DNA of 10,254 bases from an uncultured Granulosicoccaceae bacterium. Its GTDB lineage: Bacteria; Pseudomonadota; Gammaproteobacteria; CALCKW01. The stretch is taken from contig CALDHJ010000165.1 in NCBI GenBank assembly GCA_937941555.1, forward strand, positions 1 through 10,254, written 5' to 3'. The position numbers and the translations under genes are program-made. Below are positions 1 to 6,984 of the stretch, piece by piece (position 1 is the stretch's first letter; each line of letters opens with the position of its first letter). The notes under the pieces are model-generated. The model had not been told where the DNA came from. It did no database searches and saw nothing but the letters and a program-made list of their open reading frames with translations.

Positions 1-256
1 CGAGCTCTGCCTCACCAAGGTCCGCTGCGTACAGCTCCACCGAGAAACGGTGAGTGAGATCCCGCCCAAGAACCAGCTTCGCTCCGTTCTATCGGTCTTC
101 AGTCAGCGTCAACCCGGAACCGTTGGGGTTGGGTTGGAGCTGGCTCACACCGCCAGAGAGTCCGAGATACCAACGCCCGTGAAAGGTTTCATCCGTGGCG
201 TTGGCACATGTGCCCATTGCCATCATCAGGGACGCCATCAACAGTCGAAGTTTCAT
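1..256 (-). pseudogene. Outer-membrane beta-barrel protein, N-terminal part, interrupted by in-frame TAG (partial)
   Basis: Seen: an ATG at 256 opens a frame with a signal-peptide-like start (MKLRLLMASLMMAMGTCANA, likely cleaved near residue 20). It is followed by FHGRWYLGLSGGVSQLQPNP, the usual first beta-strand pattern of OmpA-like barrels. Codon 56 (positions 89-91) is TAG. The same frame then continues without another stop to the window edge (29 codons) and reads NGAKLVLGRDLTHRFSVELY followed by AADLGEAEL, again barrel-strand-like with the 'Y.ADLGEA' turn common in this family. So protein-like sequence lies on both sides of a single stop in one frame. Its ATG overlaps the TGA of the upstream paralogue (ATGA), which suggests translational coupling. 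Inference: a nonsense mutation (for example from CAG or TCG), a sequencing error, or a suppressed amber. No start codon able to restore a signal peptide is visible after the stop. The C-terminal part, including any peptidoglycan-binding OmpA domain, lies outside the window. Confidence 0.6.
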
Positions 257-2538
257 CGTTTACTCACACCAATTGAAGTCCGTGGGCCGTGCCTGCGCGA
301 ACGACGTAGTAAATGCCGTCGCATAGCACCTATGCCAGATACCCCTAAAAGTAGACCGAATAACGGATTTAAGGTGCCTGATCCGAGGTATCCGTTGAGT
401 CCGGTCTGCAGACCGACATTGGTCAAGCCGCCAATCACATCCGGATCGTTTGCCGTGTCGCCGGGTTCGATGACATCGGCCGCACCGTCATTGTCGCTGT
501 CGGGCAGGCTGATAACCGCCCCGTCGTGCATGCCGTCTCCATTCGCGTCCACCAAGCCATCGACAAGCCCGTTCTGATCAGAATCAGCAAGTCCGGCTTC
601 CACGGTGTCGCTCACGCCATCCGCGTCGGAATCGGAATCGCGAAAATTCGCGACACCGTCGTTGTCCGAATCGACTGCAGCGGCGTAGGCCGAGGCAAGT
701 GGAACGCCATCAGGCGACACGGTCCCGGCCACACGACCCGCTGATACGGACGCGCTGTCACCACTTTCCAGCGCGTCGGGGATGCCGTCGTTGTCGGTAT
801 CCAGATCCCGAAAATCCGCGAGCGCATCGCCGTCGGTGTTGGCCACCGCATCGGCCGCACCATCATTGTTGAAATCGTTCGACCCGCTGTCGACACTGGT
901 TTCAATGGCATCCAGTAGACCGTTTGCGCCGACGGCACCAGCATCAAGTTGCCCGTTGTTGTCGGCATCGAAAGCACCCAGCAACGGGCTTGCTTCGGCG
1001 AGGTCGAAGATACCGTCGTTGTCACTGTCTGGGTCGAGTCGATCGAAGACACCGTCCGAGTCGGAATCGACGTCGGCCCCACCGGGCGTGCGTTCGACCG
1101 CGTCCGGGATTCCGTCGTTGTCATCGTCGATGTCGATGTCATCCGACACCCCATCCTGATCGAAATCATCAGCGTCGCGAAAATCAGAGCGACCGTCTCC
1201 ATCCGAATCCCCTGCACCTTCAAGCTGGTCGCTCACCCCATCACCGTCTGAATCGAGATCGCGCCGGTCAGGCAGACTGTCAGTGTCGCTGTTGAGGGGG
1301 ACCGTGCTGTAAAAAATGGCACCTGCTGATGTGGATGTGGCTACCCCAAAGGCGTCCACGGTGACAGTCCCAACACCGACTCGCCCGTCCCCATCGCCGT
1401 CAAAGCCCGCATTGTTGCGAAAGAAATTCTCCGTTGCGTCACTCAAGGTGTCGTTATCGGAGTCTGTGTCGAGAAAGTCGGGGTCGTCACCGTTGTCCGT
1501 GTTGAAGGGGCTGTCGGCGACGGTGTCGCCGTCATAGTCGACCAGGCCGCTCTCGGCTGCGGTCTCCAACGAATCAAGTAATCCGTTTGCGCCGGAACCG
1601 GCCATGGCCGCATCGAGGACGCCGTCGTTATTCCCGTCGAGAGAGCGATTGCCGGGCCAGGCCTCGTGAGCATCGAATACCCCGTCGTTGTCGCTGTCGA
1701 GGTCGGAGGAGTTGATCACACCGTCCGAATCCGCATCACCACCACCCTCGACCGTGTCGGGAATGCCGTCATTGTCATCGTCGAGATCGACACTGTTGGC
1801 AATCAAGTCGCCGTCGATATCGGGGTCACCAGACGTATCACACGCGCGGACATTGATCGCTGCAATCGCCACATCGTCGCCAACCGTGTTGCTGACCACA
1901 AAGTCGAGAATCCGCAAGGTCACACTGGTTGATGCGCCACTGAAAAAGGTGGTTTGCACCAGGGCCCAATCGTCGCTGACCGTCTCGTACACCAGATTGG
2001 TTTGCGAACCGGCAGCGCCGTCAACCTCAAGCCCGATGGCCGGCTCGGCCCACGAGGCGGTCGTCGAAGGGGCAAGCGACGGGTCGATCGCATTGGATGC
2101 GTAGAGGTAGAACACGTAATTCTGGCCAGGTGTCACCGTCACGTCTTGCGCCCAGATTGCCGTGGCGGTCGGATTGGCATTGCCGTTGGCATAAAGCCAG
2201 TTGGTCGCTGCCGGCACACCGCGAGCGGGATCTCCCGGAAAAGCACCCTGTACAACAAAAGGCTGTGTGTGTGTGCCCGTTCGAATCGACACTTCGTTGT
2301 CGCCGACGTTGACGCCTTCATTCACGTAGGCGAATTCCGAGCTGAACCCTTGTGGTACACCCCCGACACTCAAGGTGTTGAAGTTGCCATTGGCAACGTT
2401 GTTGGTCGCCGACTCGGCGGTTCCCACAGGGCACACGCTCGCGGCAGACGTGACCACTGCCGACGCGCTCTTCGGGGACAGTTGCAACACCATCGCAACC
2501 AGCGCGACCAGAGACCAGACTTTCACCGAATTGAACAC
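253..2538 (-). CDS. Secreted aspartate-rich TSP3-repeat-like calcium-binding protein (paralogue A)
   Basis: 761 aa from a GTG start with AAGGGAG nine bases upstream (2548-2554). Residues 1-27 form a signal peptide ending SASA. Residues 36-233 form a module bracketed by Cys36 and Cys233, with carbohydrate-binding-like features (NGNF near 51, W.YANGN near 114, YASNA at 146-150, VAIAAINVRAC at 223-233). I infer a jelly-roll fold but cannot name the family. Residues 238-700 are packed with DxDxDG and DSDNDG motifs typical of thrombospondin type 3 and related calcium-binding loops. The C-terminus (about 712-750) is GLNGYLGSG, then a hydrophobic stretch (LFGLLLGVSGIGAM), then RRHLLRRSRR. This Gly-rich/hydrophobic/Arg layout resembles bacterial C-terminal sorting signals such as GlyGly-CTERM, but the exact class is not certain. 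The gene lies 192 bp downstream of its paralogue and overlaps the next gene by ATGA. Likely role: exported, calcium-stabilised envelope or surface protein; the ligand is unknown. Confidence 0.85.
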   Translation of the reverse strand: MFNSVKVWSLVALVAMVLQLSPKSASAVVTSAASVCPVGTAESATNNVANGNFNTLSVGGVPQGFSSEFAYVNEGVNVGDNEVSIRTGTHTQPFVVQGAFPGDPARGVPAATNWLYANGNANPTATAIWAQDVTVTPGQNYVFYLYASNAIDPSLAPSTTASWAEPAIGLEVDGAAGSQTNLVYETVSDDWALVQTTFFSGASTSVTLRILDFVVSNTVGDDVAIAAINVRACDTSGDPDIDGDLIANSVDLDDDNDGIPDTVEGGGDADSDGVINSSDLDSDNDGVFDAHEAWPGNRSLDGNNDGVLDAAMAGSGANGLLDSLETAAESGLVDYDGDTVADSPFNTDNGDDPDFLDTDSDNDTLSDATENFFRNNAGFDGDGDGRVGVGTVTVDAFGVATSTSAGAIFYSTVPLNSDTDSLPDRRDLDSDGDGVSDQLEGAGDSDGDGRSDFRDADDFDQDGVSDDIDIDDDNDGIPDAVERTPGGADVDSDSDGVFDRLDPDSDNDGIFDLAEASPLLGAFDADNNGQLDAGAVGANGLLDAIETSVDSGSNDFNNDGAADAVANTDGDALADFRDLDTDNDGIPDALESGDSASVSAGRVAGTVSPDGVPLASAYAAAVDSDNDGVANFRDSDSDADGVSDTVEAGLADSDQNGLVDGLVDANGDGMHDGAVISLPDSDNDGAADVIEPGDTANDPDVIGGLTNVGLQTGLNGYLGSGTLNPLFGLLLGVSGIGAMRRHLLRRSRRHGPRTSIGVSKR
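472..1791 (-). repeat. Two ~220-residue super-repeats of calcium-binding motifs within paralogue A
   Basis: Residues 250-467 and 468-689 are two copies of one long unit. Each copy starts with [VI]D[LI]DDDNDGIPD.VE, goes on with DSDNDG[VI]FD..EA, then an ANGLLD.[LI]ET segment. Next comes a short non-acidic insert (around TVDAFGV and TVSPDGV), then D.RD.DSD.DGVSD..E. The two unit starts are exactly 218 codons (654 bp) apart, the same spacing as in the neighbouring paralogue. The boundary on the DNA is near 1137/1138. Confidence 0.75.
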
Positions 2539-2730
2539 CGGAGCTTTCTCCCTTGATTTGACGGAGGACCAGTGAGCGCACCAGCGCCAGCCCTGTAATC
2601 AAAGGAGTATAGGCAGGCGACTCTGCTGCGAATGGCGCCAACAGGTCACTGAAGGTTACAAATACGGAAATCGGCGGCCCGAGCGCACTCGTTCGAGCCC
2701 GCCCGAATCAACGGACCGCGCCACCGCAGT

Positions 2731-5085
2731 TCATCTCCGAAAAATGGGGCAGCCCCGGCCACTTGCTGATGCGAGTCGGTCACGCGCACAACAGGCATCA
2801 CCTCGAAGCTCAACGCCGCCAATGCATTTTTCACGATCAACCTCGGTACTCGGGCAGCTTGAGAGACGTATACCCACACGCACCATGAAGATGAAAAGGA
2901 GAAAAAGTGATCCTGATGCACCGGCCCTGGTGAGGCCAGTTTGCCAGATCGCCAACTCATTCTTGCCGGTGATCTCTGGATTGTCTGCCGCATCGCCCGG
3001 CTCGAGCGCATCCGGCACACCATCTCCGTCGCGGTCGGGCCGGCGGGTCGCTGCCCCATCGTGCATACCGTCGCCGTCCGCATCCTCCAAGGCATCCACA
3101 CGGCCATCGTTGTCAACGTCAAGCAGCCCAACCTCCTGCGTGTCGCTCAACCCATCCTGATCTGAATCAAGGTCCCGGAAGTCGGCCCGGTCATCCAGAT
3201 CCGTGTCGACTGGTGGGTCGTAGGTCGCACCGACAGGGAGGCCACTTGCGCTCACACTCCCCTGGATACGGCCACCCGACATAACCACGTCGTTGCCACT
3301 TTCGAGCGCGTCAGGCACACCGTCATTGTCAGTATCGAGATCGCGGAAATCCGGCAGCAGGTCTCCATCGCTATCGGCCGGATCGTCACCGAGGCCGTCA
3401 CGGTCGTAATCGATTGCGCCGCTGTCCGGAGACGTTTCCAATCCATCAACCAGTCCGTTTTCACCCACAGCCGATCCGGTGAGCCGTCCGCCTGTGCGGT
3501 TCAGCGTCGTGGCATCAGGCAACCCGGCTTCGTCCAAATCGAAGATCCCGTCGTTGTCGCTGTCGAGGTCCAAGCGGTCGACGATGCCATCACCGTCCGT
3601 GTCGGTGTCCAGGCCCACCGCTGATTGCTCGACGCTGTCCGGTATGCCGTCATTGTCGTCATCCAGGTCGAGACTGTCCGGCACGCCGTCGTTGTCGGCA
3701 TCATCATCGTCCCGAAAATCCGGCACGCCATCGAGATCACTGTCTGCGGTGCCTTCGAGCAAATCGCTCGCACCGTCTCCGTCGGAATCGGGGTCGCGGC
3801 GATCGGGCAAGCCGTCGGTGTCGCTGTTGACCGGCGACGACGGGTAGCTGAACGCCCCCGTCACACTCGACAGTACAACGCCATTGGCGTCCACGGTTAC
3901 CGCACCTTGCCCAGCGCGTCCGTCCGCATCGGTGTCGTACCCGAGATCGCCAGCCGCAAAGGCCTCGGTCGCGTCGGAAAGCGTGTCGTTGTCCGAATCG
4001 GTGTCGAGGTAGTCTGCGTTGTCGACACCGTCGGTGTTGAAGGGCGCATCAGGCACCCCGTCATCGTCGAAGTCAACCTGACCGCTCTCAGCCGCAGACT
4101 CGAGGGCGTCGAACAGACCGTTGTCCCCGACCGCAGACGACGCCGAATCCAGCACACCGTCATTGTCGGCATCCAATGCCCTGTTGCCAGGCCATGCCTC
4201 GTGCAAATCGAATACGCCGTCGTTGTCGCTGTCCAGATCGAAGGCATTGACCACCCCGTCACCATCCGCATCACCCGTGCCTTCGACGCTGTCCGGGATA
4301 CCGTCGTTGTCGTCATCAAGGTCGAGATTGTCCGGCACGCCGTCGTTGTCATTGTCTGCCACCGGAGCCGGTGGTGGTGAGTCACCACACACGCGGGCAT
4401 TGATTGCCGCAATGGCAACGTGGTCACCCAGCGACTGCCCATTGACCAGATCAATAATTCGAATATCGAGCGATGTCGATGAGCCGGTCCAGAACACCGT
4501 CTGCGCAAGCGACCATTCATCCGATCCCAATTCGTAGCGCAGGGTCATCTGTGACCCCGAGTTTCCGTTGACTGACAGTCCTACTCGCGGTGTTGTCCAG
4601 TGCTGAGTGACTGAGGCCGATAATGCAGGATCAGCGGCATTGGAGGCATAGAAGAATATGCTGTAGAGCTTGTTCTGTTGGACCGGAACATTCTGTTGCC
4701 AAATGTTTGTTGGCGACGGCAAGGTATTCCCATTCGCATAAAGCCAGCTGTCCGTGCTTGCAATTCCACGCGCTGCGTCACCCGGGAATCCGGACTGAAG
4801 CACATCCCCATCAGCGTATTCACCATTTCGGACGGCAACGCTGTTCTCTCCGACACTGGCTGTATCGACAAAATTGAATTCAGTCGTGAATGCAACTGGT
4901 GTGGTCCCGTCAGCAGCTGCAGAAAAGTCTCCGTTCTCAACAACATTGAGACCTTCAAATGTGCCACCCGGGCATTGCGTCGCCGCCGTATTGACATTCG
5001 CAACGGCTGAGGGCGTGCCGAGTGAAGCGATCGAAAGCGTCAGACCACAGAGTCCGCATCGGGCCAAAGTACCCATCTTGCACAT
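2731..5085 (-). CDS. Secreted aspartate-rich TSP3-repeat-like calcium-binding protein (paralogue B)
   Basis: 784 aa from ATG at 5085; a second in-frame ATG lies at 5076, and neither has a strong Shine-Dalgarno. Signal peptide 1-29 ends PSAVA. Residues 38-233 are the same cysteine-bracketed module as in paralogue A (Cys38, Cys233; WLYANGN near 114, YASNAADP near 147, GDHVAIAAINARVC at 220-233). A short Pro-rich linker (SPPPAP) follows, then about 450 residues of DxDxDG/DNDGVPD motifs, expected to bind calcium by analogy with thrombospondin type 3 repeats. The C-terminus has a hydrophobic stretch (SLFLLFIFMVRVGI, about 726-739), but the basic cluster seen in A is missing. Instead a 45-residue tail with four cysteines (SSCPSTEVDREK to the end) follows that does not match A. 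This suggests loss or change of the C-terminal anchor. B is the upstream gene of the tandem pair, separated from lysS by 398 bp, so it probably has its own promoter there. Function beyond calcium binding is unknown. Confidence 0.85.
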   Translation of the reverse strand: MCKMGTLARCGLCGLTLSIASLGTPSAVANVNTAATQCPGGTFEGLNVVENGDFSAAADGTTPVAFTTEFNFVDTASVGENSVAVRNGEYADGDVLQSGFPGDAARGIASTDSWLYANGNTLPSPTNIWQQNVPVQQNKLYSIFFYASNAADPALSASVTQHWTTPRVGLSVNGNSGSQMTLRYELGSDEWSLAQTVFWTGSSTSLDIRIIDLVNGQSLGDHVAIAAINARVCGDSPPPAPVADNDNDGVPDNLDLDDDNDGIPDSVEGTGDADGDGVVNAFDLDSDNDGVFDLHEAWPGNRALDADNDGVLDSASSAVGDNGLFDALESAAESGQVDFDDDGVPDAPFNTDGVDNADYLDTDSDNDTLSDATEAFAAGDLGYDTDADGRAGQGAVTVDANGVVLSSVTGAFSYPSSPVNSDTDGLPDRRDPDSDGDGASDLLEGTADSDLDGVPDFRDDDDADNDGVPDSLDLDDDNDGIPDSVEQSAVGLDTDTDGDGIVDRLDLDSDNDGIFDLDEAGLPDATTLNRTGGRLTGSAVGENGLVDGLETSPDSGAIDYDRDGLGDDPADSDGDLLPDFRDLDTDNDGVPDALESGNDVVMSGGRIQGSVSASGLPVGATYDPPVDTDLDDRADFRDLDSDQDGLSDTQEVGLLDVDNDGRVDALEDADGDGMHDGAATRRPDRDGDGVPDALEPGDAADNPEITGKNELAIWQTGLTRAGASGSLFLLFIFMVRVGIRLSSCPSTEVDREKCIGGVELRGDACCARDRLASASGRGCPIFRR
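3007..4326 (-). repeat. Two ~220-residue super-repeats of calcium-binding motifs within paralogue B
   Basis: Residues 254-471 and 472-693 are two copies of one unit. Both start LDLDDDNDGIPDSVE, continue with DLDSDNDG[VI]FDL.EA, then [DE]NGL[FV]D.LE, then a non-acidic insert (AVTVDANGVV in one, GSVSASGLPV in the other). They end with D.RD.DSD.DG.SD..E and D.DGVPD. The unit starts are 218 codons apart. The boundary on the DNA is near 3672/3673. Confidence 0.75.
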
Positions 5086-5100
5086 GTTGAATCACCCAGA

Positions 5101-5185
5101 GGTTTGCAACGATGGGGAGGGGCTCGTGCCGGCAAACCACAGGCCGGTGAGCAGGCCGGTCCCATCGCTATCCCGGCACGCAAAC
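5101..5185 (-). promoter_or_regulatory. Candidate structured 5' leader (pseudoknot-capable) of paralogue B
   Basis: Seen (plus-strand letters): CGATGGG at 5110-5116 pairs with CCCATCG at 5161-5167. CGTGCCGG at 5125-5132 pairs with CCGGCACG at 5173-5180. These two perfect stems cross, which makes a pseudoknot. GTTTGC at 5102-5107 can pair with GCAAAC at 5180-5185 and enclose both, or GGTTTGC at 5101-5107 can pair with GCAAACC at 5132-5138, giving an alternative fold. A 9-bp direct repeat CAGGCCGGT (5140-5148, 5152-5160) sits in the middle. On the transcript of paralogue B the 3' edge lies 16 nt before the start codon, close enough to affect ribosome access. It matches no riboswitch class I recognise; the function is inference. 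Confidence 0.35.
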
Positions 5186-5254
5186 ACCTGCAATTAGCGT
5201 GTCGAACCGCGGGCGTGGCGAACGCCGGGCTCCTTACAGACCAGAAACGTAACT

Positions 5255-5266
5255 TATTGATCAATA
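5255..5266. promoter_or_regulatory. 12-bp perfect palindrome in an AT-rich patch, possible operator
   Basis: TATTGATCAATA is a perfect 12-bp palindrome within the only AT-rich patch of the gap, about 170 bp upstream of paralogue B. Its position would suit binding of a dimeric regulator near a promoter, but no regulator is encoded nearby and there is no second copy that I noticed. Confidence 0.3.
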
Positions 5267-5483
5267 TAGAAATAAATTGACGAGACGCCCTCATGTCGCC
5301 AGCTCGGCCACGGGTTGGTCTCATCGTTCACCGAGGCGGGCGACTTCCGAACACGGTCAAGCGAAACCGAGACACAGGTAAGCGGATTCGCCCGTGGCGC
5401 CAAACACCGTACGCGAGCACGGTCTGACCCAAGAAAAACCGGAGGTGTGAGGCTTTTTATCAGCTCGATTCAGTGCGAGACGA

Positions 5484-6977
5484 CTACGCCTCCGGGCGCA
5501 TGTGCGGGAACAGAATCACATCACGAATCGAGGCCGAGTCGGTGAGCAACATGACCAGCCGATCGACACCAATGCCCAGCCCGGCGTTGGGCGGCAATCC
5601 GTATTCGAGTGCGCGCACATAGTCGGCGTCGAAATACATCGCCTCTTCATCGCCTGCGTCTTTGCGATCGACCTGGTCGTGGAAGCGCTCGGCCTGATCC
5701 TCTGCGTCGTTGAGCTCGGAGAAACCATTAGCGATTTCGCGGCCGGTAATGAACAGCTCGAAGCGGTCCGTGAGGTTCGGATTGTCGTCAGCCCGGCGGG
5801 ACAGCGGCGATACCTCAATCGGATGCTGTGTGATGAAGGTCGGTTGCCGCAGTTTGTCTTCGACGGTTTCTTCAAACGCGACCAGCTGCAACTCCCCGAG
5901 GCTCGCACTCGCCTCGGCCGGTAACGAACGCGATTTCAGCCACGCCGCCAGTGCGGTCGCGTCATCCACCAGCTCCTCGCTGACGTCGTCGTTGTATGCC
6001 ACAACAGCATCGCGCATCGTGATGCGCTCGAAGGGTTTGGCGAAATCCACCTCTTCGTCCTGATAGGTCACACACGCCGACCCGCACACGGTTTCGGCGA
6101 TGTGGCGCAACATGTGTTCAGTCATGTCCATGTAGTCGACATAATCGACGTAGGCTTCGTTGCATTCCATCATGGTGAATTCGGGGTTGTGCCGTGTCGA
6201 CAAGCCCTCGTTTCGAAACACACGGTTGAGCTCGAACACACGGTCAAAGCCACCGACCAGTGCGCGCTTGATCGGCAGCTCCTGCGCCACCCGTAGATAC
6301 AAGTCGCGATCGAGTGCGTTGTGGTGTGTCACAAAAGGCTTGGCCGCGGCACCACCCGGGATGGTCTGCATCATCGGGGACTCGATTTCGAGGTAACCCC
6401 GATCGACGAGAAAGCGTCGCATCGCGTCGATCGTCGCCGCCCGCTTGATGAAAGTATCACGCGACTTCTGCGTGACGATCAGGTCGACGTAGCGCTGGCG
6501 GTAGCGCAACTCCTGATCGGTCATACCGTGGAATTTCTCGGGCAACGGCCGAAGCGACTTGGTCAGCAGCCGCAAACTCTGGACACGGACCGAGAGCTCG
6601 CCCTTCTGAGTGATAAACAGGCTGCCGTTCGCGCCGACGATATCGCCCACATCGAGTGTCTTGAAGGCAGCATAGGCCTCCTCGCCGATCGCTTCGCGCT
6701 GGACGAACAACTGAATGCGGCCACTGGTGTCCTGCACACTGGCAAAGCTCGCCTTGCCCATCACCCGCTTGGCCATCATGCGCCCGGCCACGCTGACTTC
6801 GACCTGCTCGCCCTTGAACCACTCGGGGTCGCGTGACGCGTAGTCGCGCTGCAGATCGGCGGCTTCGTGCTCACGCCTGAAGTCATTGGGGAATGGGTTG
6901 CCCACCTCGCGCAGTGCCTGCAGCTTCTGGCGGCGCTGGGCGATCAGTTGGTTTTCGTCTTGCGGTTGGTCAGTCAT
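5484..6977 (-). CDS. lysS: Lysyl-tRNA synthetase, class II
   Basis: 497 aa; E. coli LysS is 505 aa. It charges tRNA-Lys with lysine using ATP in the cytoplasm (EC 6.1.1.6). The N-terminal OB-fold anticodon-binding domain covers about residues 57-150 ([18 protein letters not shown], then [13 protein letters not shown]). The class II catalytic core follows. Motif 1 lies around 192-209 ([19 protein letters not shown]). Motif 2 lies around 252-272 ([20 protein letters not shown]). Motif 3 lies around 466-491 ([14 protein letters not shown], then DVILFPH). The start at 6977 ([10 protein letters not shown]) was chosen because it lies 7 nt after the prfB stop and matches the family's N-terminal length. 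The same frame stays open back to 7139, but that stretch is inside prfB and does not look like LysRS. The prfB-lysS order is the same as in E. coli, where the two are an operon. Confidence 0.97.
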   Translation of the reverse strand: MTDQPQDENQLIAQRRQKLQALREVGNPFPNDFRREHEAADLQRDYASRDPEWFKGEQVEVSVAGRMMAKRVMGKASFASVQDTSGRIQLFVQREAIGEEAYAAFKTLDVGDIVGANGSLFITQKGELSVRVQSLRLLTKSLRPLPEKFHGMTDQELRYRQRYVDLIVTQKSRDTFIKRAATIDAMRRFLVDRGYLEIESPMMQTIPGGAAAKPFVTHHNALDRDLYLRVAQELPIKRALVGGFDRVFELNRVFRNEGLSTRHNPEFTMMECNEAYVDYVDYMDMTEHMLRHIAETVCGSACVTYQDEEVDFAKPFERITMRDAVVAYNDDVSEELVDDATALAAWLKSRSLPAEASASLGELQLVAFEETVEDKLRQPTFITQHPIEVSPLSRRADDNPNLTDRFELFITGREIANGFSELNDAEDQAERFHDQVDRKDAGDEEAMYFDADYVRALEYGLPPNAGLGIGVDRLVMLLTDSASIRDVILFPHMRPEA

Positions 6978-6984
6978 CGTGAGG

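Larger units (their letters stand above)
5086..5483. other. 398-bp intergenic region between lysS and the tandem secreted-protein genes
   Basis: No credible gene is seen. From the lysS end leftwards it holds three things. First, a weak terminator-like element at 5434-5458: on the minus strand an A-tract plus GCC, then TCACACCTCC, then GG plus T5, with only about seven pairs and one bulge. Second, an AT-rich patch at about 5247-5280, which stands out from its GC-rich surroundings and is the natural place for a promoter, although I find no clean -35/-10 pair. Third, a dense cluster of complementary segments at 5101-5185, just upstream of paralogue B. Confidence 0.6.

Noticed and set aside
50..2575. 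Long plus-strand open frames opposite paralogue A, up to 200 codons
   Set aside because: They are antisense shadows of the repetitive GAC/GAT-rich coding strand, low in complexity (Ser/Pro- or Val/Ile/Arg-rich), with no recognisable domain or ribosome binding site.
2539..2730. A lost gene piece or frameshifted tail between the two paralogues
   Set aside because: None of the frames I read there matches the C-terminus of A or any known family; it reads as a plain intergenic gap with the Shine-Dalgarno of A at its end.
3479..4537. Plus-strand open frames of 122-251 codons opposite paralogue B
   Set aside because: Same shadow effect: regular antisense reading of DxDxDG codons gives repeated VVV/RHAVVV or SLSxS strings and no protein family signal.
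5125..5200. Plus-strand resemblance to a cyclic-di-GMP-I riboswitch (GGCAAACCA ... GGCACGCAAA)
   Set aside because: The conserved core GGGACGCAAAGC and the GAAA tetraloop receptor parts are not met, and no plus-strand gene follows; on this strand lie only antisense regions.
5434..5458. Intrinsic terminator of lysS
   Set aside because: Only about seven pairs, mostly A-T, with a bulge and a 10-nt loop. Too weak to list as a feature of its own; described in the intergenic entry.
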